Source: Archilochus colubris
Taxonomy: Eukaryota; Chordata; Aves; Apodiformes; Trochilidae
NCBI GenBank assembly: GCA_023079485.1
Contig: CM041103.1
Span: forward strand, 10,396,503 to 10,460,502
Direction of reading: 5' to 3'
Length of the DNA stretch: 64,000 nt
This document shows, one piece after another, positions 34,101 to 47,300 of the stretch (position 1 is the stretch's first letter; each line of letters starts with the position of its first letter). The translations under genes and the position numbers were made by a program. The notes under the pieces were generated by a model that saw only the letters and a list, made by a program, of their open reading frames with translations, was not told where the DNA came from and made no database searches.

Positions 34101-34760
34101 CCTGATCCCCGCTGCATTTCGGCATGGCCACCGCTAGGCCCCGCTCCCGCAAACACCCCCCCCCTACCACCACCACCACCACCCAACCCCGGGCCGGCCC
34201 CGGCCCCGGCCCCGCCGCGCCGCCCCCAAGTGCCGGGCACGGCGGCCGCTCCCCCGCCCCCGTCCGCCACGTTACGTCTCACGTCCCGGTTCTTTTCCAT
34301 GGTTCCCGGCGTGACGGGTGCCTCCTGCCACCGCCCCCGCAGCGCGGCGCCGACCGCCGGTAAGGGGAGGGCGGGACGGGACGGGGCTCTTTGTGCGCCG
34401 GGTCGGGCCGGGAAGGGCGGGCGGCTTCCCGGGCCTGCGCGGAGCTGAGGCCCCGGAGACTCTTGGGGAACCGGGGCCGAGCTCGGAGCTGCGCGGTTGG
34501 GCGAGGGGGGAGCCGCCGGGGCCGAACCGGCGGCTCCCCCCTCGCCCAACCGCGCAGCTCCGGGCTCGGCGTCCAGCGGGGCCCGGTGCGGCCTGGAGCC
34601 CCTCGGCCGTGCTTGCGGCCCCGGGGGTGGCTCGGTCCCCGCCGGGTTGTGGGGCAGGAGGGGCTGGGGCAGCCCCCGAAGCATCGCTGCTCTCCGGGCG
34701 GGACCCCAGCGGAGTGCGGGGTTGGGGTTTTGGTGGCTTCCCGGTGCGGGACACCGTGTG
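34100..34760 (+). promoter_or_regulatory. CUEDC1: CpG island, putative CUEDC1 promoter and non-coding first exon
   Basis: A discrete CpG island 10 kb upstream of the first CUEDC1 coding exon and the only strong one between VEZF1 and CUEDC1. A good donor (GCCG/GTAAGG, GT at 34360-34361) could end a non-coding first exon that splices to the acceptor at 44168-44169. CUEDC1 in mammals has upstream non-coding exons, which fits, but no transcript evidence is available here. It includes a (CCA)n run near 34167-34183. Confidence 0.5.
34476..34570. repeat. Near-perfect inverted repeat, 44 bp arms, 7 bp loop
   Basis: Left arm 34476-34519 and right arm 34527-34570 are reverse complements with one mismatch (T 34483 opposite G 34563). 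The inner 36 bp (34484-34519 against 34527-34562) are perfect. The spacer is 34520-34526 (GGCCGAA). Arms are over 75% GC, so an RNA or single-stranded hairpin would be extremely stable. It lies in the CpG island about 120 bp beyond the putative first-exon donor. Confidence 0.95.
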
Positions 34761-34769
34761 GGTGGTTGT

Positions 34770-37700
34770 GGGGGGGATGGATTTGACACCCCGGGTGGGT
34801 CGTGGCTCAGTGTGGGACCCGAGGAGTTGGCTGTCACCTCCCGGGATGAGGGGTGGGATGTGGACCCCCAGATCCTTGGCTCCCCGTGGGGATGGAGAGC
34901 ACCTGGGGCTGCTCCTCGGGGTGTTCCCGGCCCAGGCTGAAGTTGCCAGCGATGGAGAAAGGGTTTGGGAGCTGCCTGTCTGGAAGGCACCGTCCCAGGC
35001 TGCTTACTCGTGTGCTGCCTGGCTCGTCAGGCAGGTTGGAAAGGCTCCTTTTTATTATTATTAATTATTTTTAAAAAGAAAGCAGCCGAGTCTCACCTGC
35101 TCCTCACACCTCCTCCTGCTGTTACCACCGAAAATAAAGGTGGGGGTCGGTGGGGTAAGGATATCCATGTGGGAATGCTGCCGTCCTGGGCTGACCCCTG
35201 CGGCTGGGGCTGTGCTGCCCACGGACGGGGAAGCTGTGGCTCATCCTCTCCTCCTCCTCCTCCTCCTTCCTCTCTGTCACACAGGCTGAAGCAGCACCTG
35301 CTCTGCCACGGAGCTCTTTGTGGTTTTCATGAAGGTTTTCCCGTGGCAGTGACTGCCTGCAGCCCATCACTGGGACAGTCAGACCCTGGGGGAGCTGGGG
35401 AGGGGAATGGTCCAAGGTGGTGGTGTGGCTGGAGGAAAGCTTCCAGTGGTCCTCATGGCAGAGGAGACTCAGCCCATCGCCTGCTCTTTGTGCCTTTCTC
35501 GTTGCTCCTGGCATTCCACGCCTTGTTCCCGTGGCCTTTCCCACCACGATGTCTGATCCCACAGGGAATGCCCATCCCCACTGTGGCAGGAATGTGGTGG
35601 GTGCTAAGCACAGCCTCACACCCTAACCCTGGGCACCTGCAGCCCCTTCCTGCTGCTGGAGCCTCCCGTTTCTGAAAGCTTTTCCTTCAAGGATTGGGTC
35701 CAAGGCACCCATCCTCTTCCCAGCCTCAGAAGAGTTTTGACTTTTTCAGCATTATTTAAAAAGAGTTTTCAAATTTAAAAAGAATCCCTGACAGCCCAGT
35801 GTCTAACCCCCACACCAACACCTCTGTTTCCCACAACACCCTCTGTGGGGGCAGAAATAACGGGGGGTGCTCCCTGCTGGCGTTCCCAGGGGAATGGCTG
35901 GAGAGGAGCTGGAGGGTGATTTGCACCCAATGGCTGTGCCATGAAGGTAAAATCCTGGGTGGAACCTGTGTGGAGGGGGCTGCACCCTAACCCTCTGGGT
36001 GTGCTTGCCAGCTCGTGCTCGTGGTCAGAGCTGGGGAGGTTTTGGGTGGCATGAGTTAATGGTGGTAGCTACGTGCTATAAAATAAGGAAAATACTTGAA
36101 ATAATAACGGGGAGCCCCTTGCAGGTGTGCAAGGTGGTGGCAGGTCCCTCTCTCCTGGCCCAGCCTGGAGCAGCATTGCTGTGTCTGGGGAATGTGTGGA
36201 GGGCTGTTTGTCCCCTGCTTGGTGGTGCTGGGCTTGCAGCAGTGCAGGGACCAGGTTTTCCCCAGTTTTGGCTGTACCTGGGGTCAGCACGGGAGCTGAG
36301 CAGGCACAAGGGTGGGTGAGGTGAGCTGGGGCAGATAGTCTGCCCCAGGAATAGGGAACCTGGAAGCAGAAAGAAACCCAGCCCAGCCCAAGAAACTGGA
36401 AATGAGAACAGGAGGTGTCCAGCTCTTGCACCACTTCCAGGGGGTGGTGGTGGCTGTCACCCCTGGGAGGTGCTGGCTGGGACTCGGTTCCTCTGTCAGC
36501 ATCATGTCCCTGCAGTGTGAAACCATCCATGTCCCACCCGTGTCATCCCCTGCTCACCCCCTTCTCCTCCCCGGGGGCTCCCCGTGCCCGTCCCGGTGCC
36601 GGGGGGGCCGGGCTGTGGTGTCCCCATCCCCGGTGCCCCCGTTCCGCCCCGCGGGCTGCCTTTGATGCGGGTGAGTGGCAGCTCCATTGTGTCCCCTTTG
36701 TGCCTCCCTCGGTTCTCGGGGTCCACACAAATCCTGCCATGGAAACCAGAGCCAGACACTGCCCCAGGAAACCCGCGGCCGCAATTAGGAAATGCAAACA
36801 GAAATGCAAATTCCTGCCAAGCCTTCCAGGCCACGCAAAGTTGTCCCCCGGGCCACCGTTGTCCCACTGGTGTCCCAAGCTGCTGGTTTTTTGGGGTGTT
36901 TCAGGCTCATCCCTGGCTGCTCGGTGGCGGGAGGGATGGGGCATCTCAGCCCGTGCTGAGCAGTGACTCATAGGTGACAATATGACATTGATATTTTTTT
37001 CCATCTTCTCAGTTGCTCAGCGACAAACAAACAAACAAACGAACACACAAGTGTCTTAAAAGCCAAAGTAACTGCCTTGCAGGGACTGTCCCCTCCTGCC
37101 ACGGGTGTGCGTGGCCAGGCTCTGGTATGTCCTCAGCACTGGTGGTTGTGTTTTGGGGTGCAAAGTGCTTTTCCCACCTGCTCTGCAGCCACGCTGTGTG
37201 TGGAAGGCAGGCTGCCAGCTCCCTAGTGAGGACCCTCCTTGCCAAAGTGCACCAAAAATAGATGGAAGAGGAGATAAAATCCATCCACAAATAACTCCAG
37301 GAAGCACAAACCCTTCAAGTCTTCATTTCTAAGTGGCATTTATGAGCAATGGACGCCCCGGCCTTTCCTTGGGTCCCCTGAGGAGTGTGGGTGGGTGGAG
37401 TGGGGATAATGGGGCTGAAGTGGACAGAGGGCAGAATGGGGAGGCTGGAGGAGGATGCAGAGCTGAGCAATTCCCTTTCCCAGGAGGAAGCAATAAGCAA
37501 TAATATTTTCTTTTCCCATCTGCTGGAGGAGCTGTAGCTAGGAGCTGGGGAGCTGAGGCTGGCACGTGGAGGGCATCATCCTCAGCAATAATCCATGTGG
37601 GGAAGGGCAGATGCTTTATGTGCTGCCTGAGCCCAATCTGGGGCTCCACTGCTTAAACCCAAGCTTTGCTGATGGCTTTTATTTTTCCAGGCTGCAGCCC

Positions 37701-40700
37701 TTGGGTCCTTTCCTGTCAGTGGCTGGAGTGGTGCTGGATGTGTGTCCCCATTAGTGGTGTTTTCCCCAGCCCCACTCTGCCCATATTGCTGGGAAATGAG
37801 CTCTGCCTCCTGGAAGTGGTTATTTCTTCCTTCTGCCTGACAGCTTGTGGATCCTGCCCTCCCTCCCTCCCTTCCCTGGGTCAGGCAGGCACAGCTGGGC
37901 ACCAGGAATGTTGGAGCCCGACACTGTCCTTGGTGGGGAACTTGGAGCCTGAGCAGTGGGCAATAGATTGTGTCCCAAGGCTGGAGTGTGGCACAGTGCT
38001 GGGTGGGTTCCAGGGACAGTCGGGCTCAGAGCTGATTTTGTGTTTGCCTGGGTTAGGGTCAGAGCACTGTGAGGGGATGGAGGGACCAGGAGTCTGGACA
38101 GCAGGCACCTCCTGGTGCTGCTCCTCCAGCCTGTGCAGAGCTGGCACCAGAGGGAATGGTGACCAGAATCCTGGCTGATGGACTTGGATTGCACGGGAGC
38201 ACGTGCTGGGGCAGAGGTGGGAATGGGGGATGGCGTTTGGGGGGGATTCCTGGGCTCCTGGAGCCTAAATGGGTGCTTTATAAAACCCCTGTGGCTTTGA
38301 ACCATGGCTGGTGATGGCCACGGTCAGGCTGACAGTGATGGGGTTGTGTATGGGGATTTAATTATGCAAACTTAGGAATAACCAGACAGAAACGAGGTGG
38401 AATTTTGAAGAACATGACTTGAGGTTGGTGGCTGGGCACAAGAAGTGGCCAGAGGGCAGAGGGGCAGTGGGCAGAGCCACTGCTCAGGGTTTGCATGGGC
38501 ACAGGGCAGTGCTGGGCTAGGAGCAGACTGCTGCTGAGCTTGAGAGGAGACTCAGAGCTTATCCAGGCATTGGCCTGGCTGCAAATCCAGGTTAACATCC
38601 TGTGTAATTTCTGTATAAAACCATGATGTGCTGTGGTGGAGCAGGAGGAACAGAGCAAACTTGATCTTCTAGCTTCCGGGGGCTTTTCCAGGAATGGAGG
38701 AGCTTGTACTTGAGGCTGGCTGGGAATGCTTCAGCAGGAGGGGTGTATTGGTGTTAATTAAAGGTCTGTCCCTGGTGAGGGACAGCGTTTCAGGCAGGTT
38801 CTCCTCAGCTGAGCCATGTTACCTGGTACCAGGGAGGACAAAAGCCCAGCCCAGTTCCAGTGATGCTGTGTCCCAGGCTCAAAGTTTGGGCTGGGGGCTT
38901 TGGTGGGTCACCTTGCACCTTGCACATGGTTTAGTGACTCTCAAAAAACCCCAAACTCCTCCACATGCAATTTCATGAGTCCCTTTCTTCACTCTGCCCT
39001 CGGTGCAGCCCCCCTGGGTGCTGGGGGGTGGGTGATGGGTGGGCTTCACCTCCCACAGGGCCTGGAAACCCAGGGGCTTTCCTCCTCCTGGCTGTGGTCA
39101 GTGCCCGAGGGAAAGTGTTGCCAACAGCCATCACCTTTAAACCTTTTCACCAGACCCTCGTGGCCCGGGGCCTGTCCTGGTAAATAATTCACTGTGCCCT
39201 CAGAGTCAGAGTTTTACTCCACTAATTTTGTTTCCATGGAAACTCCTGCGGTCTCGCTGCTCCCGGGAGCCTGGGGCGAATCCAGAGGTTGGGTTGTTGG
39301 GTTTGGGGTTTTTCTCCCCTTTCAACGCTGAGCAGTGGCTCTGAAACCCTGACTGAGGAGAGGGTGCTGGTGGCTGGGTGGCACCTCAATGCTGCCCTGC
39401 CCATCCCTGCCCATCCCTGCTTGGCTTCCCGGGATACCCAGGGCTGGGCTGGGTCTGGCAGAGATGCTCAGTCCAGTCTGATCCCAGTCCATTCCCAGTA
39501 TGGAATGCCACGAGCTGGAAGGGAAGGTTCTACCTCTGCTCAGGCTCTTTTCCCTTTTTTCCACTCCCATCCCTTAATTTCTTTGACCCTTGACCTAAGA
39601 TGGAAAATTAACCCTTGTGAATCCGCCGTGCTAATTAACTGGGGAACGGGGCCAGCTCTGCCCCCAGCCTGGGGTCACTTCCCCCCACTCCCCCTTAGGT
39701 TCTCAGTGACCAAACCTAACCCCAGATTGCCCAGACCTGGCTCCTCTGCGTGTCCTGCCCTGGGTTTGGCCCCGGGAGAGCCGCACACCTTTGTCCCTTG
39801 CAGGAATTTTTATTTCCTTTCACTCCCCACAGCTTCCCCGGTGCTTTTGTGCCGAGGCGGGAGCACAAAGGGAGAGGAAGGGATAAGCAGTGGGAGATGG
39901 ATTGGTGTGACATATGGCACCAGGGCTTTGCATGAGGACTGCAGGGGGGACATGAGCGGGCTCTGAGGGGCCCGGGCTTCCCTCCTGCCAGGCTGGAGAT
40001 GGGTGGGTAAACTGAGGCAGGGAGCATGGCCATGGGCAGAGGGCTTTTCCGTGGGACAGGGGCAGTGCTGGCTCCTTGCAGCCCTTTCAAACAAGCTCTG
40101 AGCTGGTTTTTCAGCTGGGACACGTGTGGGTTTGGTGAGAGCAGGAGCAGGGGAGGTTCAGCCACCTCAAGGAATAGTCTGATACCAGCCTCTGCTTTAG
40201 GCAACCTCCTGCATCTAATTTATGACCCAGTGATACAGGATGGAGCTGAACAGAGATGCAGTTAAACCATACAAAGGATGTGGGGGATACTTTAATCGCT
40301 CACACTTACTTGACCTATTTTTTTTTTTTTTTTCCGTAAATCCCTTCCTGGAAACCTTGTTTCATGTTTGAATTCCCTCAACTATTTTAGGAATGTCGTC
40401 CTACCAAGATCAAATTACCTTCAATGAGAGCAGTGCACGGCAGCCTGGCAAGGCAGGCGACTTTTTGATTAAGATCTACTGCTCCCTCATTAATACAGGC
40501 TTAGTTTGGGGTGGGAGGGGGCTGTAATTCTGGCATGGTAAATGTGTGAAAGCCAGGGATTAGCACAGCACAGTGCTGAAGAGCAGAGGGGAGCTCTGCC
40601 CTCCTTGGCACAGGGGCTGGGGGCATCCCAGGGTGGCAGTGCCGGGACCCCCAGGGCTGGGCCAGGGGGGAGTTGGTTCTGCAGAGAGGTACCTGCTGTG

Positions 40701-43700
40701 CAGGGCCTGCTTCTGCTCTCCTCCCTGATTGTTTTTTACTTTGAAAAGGGCTTAAACCCAGCTGTTGTAACTCGTGGTAGAAGAAGTGTTTGAGAGGATC
40801 CTCAGGTGCTTACTTGTGTCCATGAAAAAGGATTTGCTCAGCAGGTGCTTTCCCAGGGAGGTGTGTGTGTGCATGTGCATCCCTGGGGTGGGCAGAGAGA
40901 GGGTTTTGGGGTTTTGGAGGGACTCTCAAGGCCCTGTGCCTGACACCCACAGCGTGTACTCTGCCTTTCAGTTTGCTGCCAGACACCACTGCAAGTTTTG
41001 TTCCTGATCATTTGCTGTTCATCCCAGTGTCCATCCTGTTGCAGCCACCCAGCAGTCACCTTCCTGGACTCCTCATTCTTTGCAGAGCAATCCCTCTTCC
41101 TCCAGGGCCTGGCTGCTCTGCCCAAAGCTGCTGTTCCTGGTTTTGTGTCTCTAGTTTTGAGGCTTCCTCCCCCTCCAGAAGCTGGGGCAGCCCTTGTCTC
41201 TGGATAATCCCATGCATGGAAATGCCTTCTCTGCTCCTGCTCGGCATCCCCCAGCTACAAACTTGGCATGGCAATAGCAGGGGGAAGGGGCTGGGCTGCC
41301 TCGGCGGTGTCTGAGCAATCCCATCTGTTCTCTGAGCTGCAGCAGACACTGGGGAAGGGAATATTCATGTTTGCACTTGGTGCCAAGGCTCTTCCCTGAG
41401 CTCTGAGCACTTGGTCCCTGTGCTTTTGCAGCTGTTGGCTCCTCTGTTCCTGCTGCCTTCCTCCCAGAGTTGAGCAACTCTTGTTTCCAGCATGATGTTA
41501 CCAGCTCGACCTGGGATGATCCAGCTGCTGCTCTGCTCTGTTCTGGATGGGTGCTGGTAGCCTCCTCCGTGCCTTGCACCACTTTTGCTCCTGGCTGGCA
41601 CTGACCCGAAGTGCCTGCAGCCTCTCAGGCTGTCCCTTGATGCAAAAAGTGCATTTCTGGGAGGTATGGAGTGCCCTGCTACCAAGGCTGGGGAAAGCAG
41701 GAGCAGGACCTGTGTGTGCCTTGTCCTTGTAGCGAGTCAGGACCAGGCACTGTCCCTGCCCTGTGGCTGCTGGGTTTTGTCCCTCCAGGGTCCCTGCTGT
41801 CACCTCACTGCTCCCCATGACCCGTGGGACCAGGGACATTTTCACCCAGAGCCTGCAGAGCCTTTAAGCTCCTCCCGGGATGGGCACGACAGAAGGGGAA
41901 GGGATTACACCCGTGCTGGGCTGGGAGAGTAATGGCATTCAGGGGCTGTCTGTGTGACAGCAGAGCAGGAGCTGGGTCAAGGCAGGCAGAAAGTTCATCA
42001 AGCAACAGCTAAATGAGTCCCCACTTAGCAAATGGAGGGGCACGAGACAAGGAGAAGCCCAGCCTGACCCCCAGTGCACCCATGCTGATGCCCAGGCTGG
42101 TGGCTGGACACCACCTCTCTGCTTTCCTTTTTGGGAAATCCAAAGGATTTTGCTTTTCCTGGCATCTTCCCAGCTCATCACTGTCATCACAGGAATAAGG
42201 GCCAGAGCCCCTTCCTTACAGAGGGACTGGGGGGGCACTGCCCTCCTCACTGCTCACCTGGTGCCGATGAGGACAGTCAGGAATTGGGGAGGATCCTGCA
42301 AATACAACAACTGCTTTATCTGGCAACTTAACTCCATGTCAGGACTTGCTTTGCTCTGGGGTTTAAACTGATGCCACTGGAGTGGTTTGCATTTCTCTGG
42401 ATTAGCAGCAGGACTTGAAAAAAACGGGTTAAAAAGCCTGTGTTTGGGGTGTTTCCCTGCCCTCAGCTCTGCCACAGCTGTGGTTACAGGGAGGATCATA
42501 AATATACACTCAGAGGTCAGGTGCTGGGAGGCAAAGACCCCCAGACACAAACACTTCTTGTTACTGTCAGAGGTCTCAGGGTTTTAGATCTTGGGGCTTC
42601 CCAACATCTTTCTGGATCTTGGGGGCTGATTGTGCTGTGTGAGGTGGATGGGCTAGCATGGTATTGCTGAGCAGAAGCTCTCACCTTCATGTTTGGGTAA
42701 CATCTGGTGTATCTTATATAATTTTTTCCCTTTGATGTCCAGGCTCTTTCCCCATCCTCTTGGAGTATCCACATCTTTTAAGGATCATGCGTACCCTTTG
42801 AAAGTCTTGCAACTCAATTTAGTAAGTGACTGAACCAGCCACGCAATATTGCAATTAAAGTGTAATACTAGAGGTGTGAAGAATGGCAGCTTTTTGCTGT
42901 GAATGAGTCATGACAGCAGAGGAGGAACTGAGAAGCAGTATTTTATTAATTGACTCCAGCAGATTTATTTGTCCTCAGTGAATAGAGCTGGGCAGGGCTG
43001 CCAGAATTGTTCCTGCTCTGCTCACACAGCGCTGCTCCACGCCTGGCTGCTGGCGAGCAGGAGCTGATCCTGGGATGGGGATGGGATGGGTCATGGCTGA
43101 GTGATCTCTTCAATGGGTTTTGTTAGCCTGGGGCGAGCTGGGGGCTCCTGGTGCTGTTTCAAATGGCCCCTCCAGCCCCACAGTGAACCTCCTGTGAGTC
43201 CTGTCCCACAGAGCCCAGTGCCTTGGGGAGGGTGGGATCCATCGCTCCATGCCTGGGGTCTCCATCCACCTTTCCTTCATGGAGAGGGTCTCCCTTAGCA
43301 CAGCCACCCTGTATCCTGTGGGAGCATCAGCTGGAGGGACCCCTGGCTCTGTGCTCAGCCCAAGGGACACACAGGGTGCATCGGAATGCAAATGCACCCA
43401 GGATTAGAAGAAAGCCAAGGGAGCAGAGCGTGCCCATGGAGCTGGGATCACTCCTGGATCACCCGGGCTGGCTGTCACACACGGGCAGGGCAGAGCCCAG
43501 GTGACCTTCAGAGGTGGCTGCTCTGCTTAATGGCTCTGAATCTGATTATACCCCGTTTCACTGGGAAACGTTCTCAGTGCATTATTTGATGTAAATACCA
43601 TTTTTAGGGACAGTTGTCTTGAACTGTCTGCCCGCGGCCTCAGACAAAGCCTTTGAAAATGATATTATGGATCAGAAGTGTTCCTGGGGTAATTCTGTTT

Positions 43701-44169
43701 CAACAGAGGAGTTAATCCAGAACTGAATTTGGCCCCGCATTTCCAAATGAGAAGCAGTAGCTGTATAATCTGTTTATGGTTTTAAAGTGAACGTTAATCT
43801 TGGATTTGGTGGCTTTTCCCAATGGTCGGTTTGTTGTTCTGCAGTGTATTTTAGCCCCTTGCTTTGAAACTCTCTGAGAAAACTCCATTTTTTATTTTTT
43901 TTTTTTAATTTTAAAGAGAGATTTTACAACATGACAAACCTGGAAATGTTAGACCTAGGGAAGCCCCTCAGTGGTGGCATCGATGCCACTTTTCTTACTT
44001 TGCATTTCCCTTCCCCAGCCCTAAGCACAGCACACCCGGGCTGCAGTGTGGGACGGTCCCACCAAGACAGGGTTGGGTGTGAAGGTGCCCCTCGGAGGGT
44101 GGGATGTGGTGGTGTCTGGGTGCCACATCTCAGGGGTGACTTTGGTGACTTTCTGCCCTCTCTCTGCAG
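34770..44169 (+). other. CUEDC1: Probable CUEDC1 intron 1, no coding exon recognised
   Basis: Mostly 50-60% GC with short overlapping spurious ORFs. AT-rich blocks that may be regulatory lie at 37010-37060 (with a CAAA run), 40270-40510, 42690-43000 and 43530-43920. I see no family-like peptide or transposon end. Whether it is all intron depends on the first exon inferred in the island at 34100-34760. Confidence 0.45.
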
Positions 44170-44356
44170 GTGGGAGGATGCTGCAGCGAGCGGGGGGCTG
44201 AGGCGGTGCCGTCGGCCGCGGGGAGCGGGACCCCCACCTCCCACCCATGCTCCCCGCCGGCTGCCGGGGCCGTGCCCCGTGAGGAGTGGGGGTGGGCACC
44301 CTCCCGGCCCCGTCCCTGTCCGTGGCCCTGCCCGTGGCCCTGCCCGTGCCCACGCC
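44170..44356 (+). other. CUEDC1: 5' UTR part of the first CUEDC1 coding exon
   Basis: The acceptor TCTCTCTGCAG (AG 44168-44169) opens an exon whose first 187 bases are GC-rich leader before the ATG at 44357. The frame is open upstream of that ATG with no in-frame stop, so the start was chosen by family N-terminus (MTSLFRRSSS), not by frame closure. Confidence 0.7.
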
Positions 44357-47300
44357 ATGACGAGCCTTTTCCGACGGAGCAGCAGCAACGGCGGCTCCCG
44401 CGGCGGCTCCTCCGCCCAGGAGCTCAACAACAGCCGCCCCGCCAGGCAGGTCCGGCGGCTGGAGTTCAACCAGGCCATGGAGGACTTCAAGACCATGTTC
44501 CCCAGCATGGACTACGACATCATCGAGTGTGTCCTGAGGGCCAACAACGGCGCTGTGGATGCCACCATCGACCAACTCCTGCAGATGAACCTGGACAGCA
44601 GCGGCTGCGATGACAGCTCAGACTCAGAGGACAGCATCCCCCCTGAGGTAACCCTGGGGGTCCCCAGCTCGTGGCTGTGGTTTGGGGTCCCCTGCCTGCA
44701 CTCCTGGCTGCCACACTGCTCAGCACACACACTCCTCCTTTCTGCCTGGGCACGGTGCTGCTCAGTGGCTGCGGGCAGACGGAGCTCTGAGTGCCCGATT
44801 TGGCTGAGCTGAAGTATCCATCCTGCCCGGTCTGTCTTGGGCAGTGCTTGAGCCTCAAGTCAGAGCTCTCTCCTCCCTCCCTTCCACCCCAAAACCCAAC
44901 AGAGACTTTGCTGCAGATGTCAGAGGGTCCCTGAGAGGGATGCACCCAGCAGCAGGCTTAGCCCCCCACCTGAAACGCAGTGCCTTGAGAGTAGCACCTC
45001 CAAACCCCACCCAAACCCCCCGTGGTGCAGGGCGACCAGTGATGGAGGGTGTGAGGTTGGTGTTCAGCAGGGTCACCCTCACCCCATCCTCTCACTCTGC
45101 AGATCTTGGAGCGGACCCTGGAGCCGGACAGCTCGGATGAGGAGCCCCCTCCTGTCTACTCCCCTCCCGCCTACGAGACTCAGGCACTGGGCAGCCTCCC
45201 ACCCCGGGCACCCACCCCACCACCCCGGTGAGACCCCCAGCACTGTGCCCACTGCTCCTGGGGTCCAGAACAGCACCCACCCCTGTGTGTCAGCTGGGCC
45301 CAGCAAGGGGCATCTGGTGTCAGTCGGACAGGGCTGGGTGAGATGGGAGATGACTGAAGCTCACAGCTGGCTAAAAAATCCCTGAGAGGCCCAAAAAGCC
45401 AACAGCTGAGGGTCCTGGGAAGCTGCTCCGGCAGCACATGGAATGGCAAAAATCATCTCCTGGGAGTGGGGAGTGCTCTTCTCTGCTCAAAAACACCAGG
45501 TGCTGGGTGCCCCCTGCTCTCAGCACCTCGGGTGGCTTTGGCTTGCTGCTGCCAGGCTGACACCACGGGGGCTCTGGCTCTGGGGGTCTCTGGCCCCTGA
45601 TGGGACCCCCTGTCTTGGGGGTAGGCCCAGGGCATGTGGAAAGGTGAGTGCTGGGGCTGTGGCTGTCCCTGTGCCATCCCCTGAGTGTGACATCTGGGAG
45701 AGACTTCATCAGCTTTGTAAGCACCGTCCTGCCATGCTGGGGCTGCCAGAGAGATGTTTTTTGGGAGCCCAAGCAAAGCAGGGAGGAGGAGGAGGGAAAT
45801 CCAGCCTGCCCCTGCCAGGGAGAAAAGGTTTGGGAAGTGGCTCCCAAGGATTTCCAGCTGGCCAGGGAAGCCTTTAGCTCTTGGAGCCAACACTGATGCC
45901 GCGGGTCTGGGATGCCTGCTGTGGTTTCTGGGTTCCCTCTGGGGGAGCTGCAGCAGACATTGGGGTGTTCCTCCCTCACCAAAGGCGTTCCCTGTGCTCA
46001 CCCCACAGGATGGATGTGCCAGGGCCCGGCAGCACCCTGGCACCAGGGCGCTACAGGAACTGGAACCCACCACTCCTGGGCAACCTCCCCGAGGATTTCC
46101 TCCGCATCCTGCCCCAGCAGAGCACTGCCCCTCAGGTGAGCCTCACCGCCCCTTCCAGCCCCACAGCTCCCCTGGCTGCCATGCAGCACCCAGCCTGGTC
46201 CTCAGACACCCTCAGCTTGCAGCCTGGGTGCTCTGAAGGCTCCCAGGTACCTGGTGTGGGCTAAACCAAAAGTCTTGGAGCACTTCTTGCTGTTGAAGCA
46301 AGCAAGGTGTGAAAGGGGAGACCTTTGACACTTTTTCCTGCTGTTAGCCCAGCAGTTAGTGCCAGAAATACTGCTGGCACCTAGGATTTTAAATTATTTG
46401 AAAATCTGACCTGCTCCCCTGGTGAGGAGAGTGGGACCTGGGGGAGCAGCATCGTGTGGGTGCTCAGGGTTTGATGCAGGGGAACTTGGGTGGCAACTCC
46501 AGTTCTAACCAGAGGATTTCCACTGGGGAATCAGAGTCCTTGTGTGCCTTAGGGTGGTTCTAGAGCCACAAAACTTGGGGTTGTGGATGGAGCAGGCAAC
46601 ACCCCGTGGGGATTGAGCATCCCCAGTGTAGACTGTGCTGGGCACCCATCTTGGCTCCAGGTTCCCCACATCCCTGGGGTGTCCCTGGGCTGACAGAGGA
46701 GCCAGCCTGCAGATGTGGCATGGGGCTGGGGGCTGTGGGCACGCTGCCTTCCAAGCATCCCCTCCTCCTCCCTTTTGGGCTCCAAAAGCAGCCTGCCATG
46801 GTTTCATAAATGATTGCCCTGCAAGTTGAGCTTCACGGGCTATATTACCTTTCTGGGAATAGGAACGTGCCAGTTGGTTTGGGCTCAGGGGGAGGAGAGG
46901 AGCAGCTGCCCTTTTCTTTCCATGGTAATTGTGTGCTTTTGCTTTTTATGGCTCTCTGGGAGCAGCCACAAATCAGATAAACGTGGGAGGCGAGGATGAG
47001 GCTGCTGAGAGCAGCTCTGCTGTCCCCAGGTGTGGCCGTGCTGGGAGCTGGGGAGAGCACACGGAGCCTCACGTGGGGATGTTTGCCAGTGGGAAATCTC
47101 TGCTCTTCAGAGAGGTTTAAAATTAAAAATACCCCCGAGTTTGTGCTCCACAAAGGAGCTTTCCTGGAGGCAGCCGTTCCTCCCTGCCCTCAGACCAGGC
47201 GTCCCTCTTCTTGCTGTCCCCTCCCGCCTCTGCCTTGCCTCCCATCCCATCCACCTGTGCCATGTCTGTCCCCAGGGTCCCCAGAGGTGCCAGCAGCCCG

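Noticed and set aside
33324..34990. 374-codon + frame and 515-codon - frame around the CUEDC1 island
   Set aside because: They coincide with rising GC content, overlap each other and the inverted repeat, and resemble no family.
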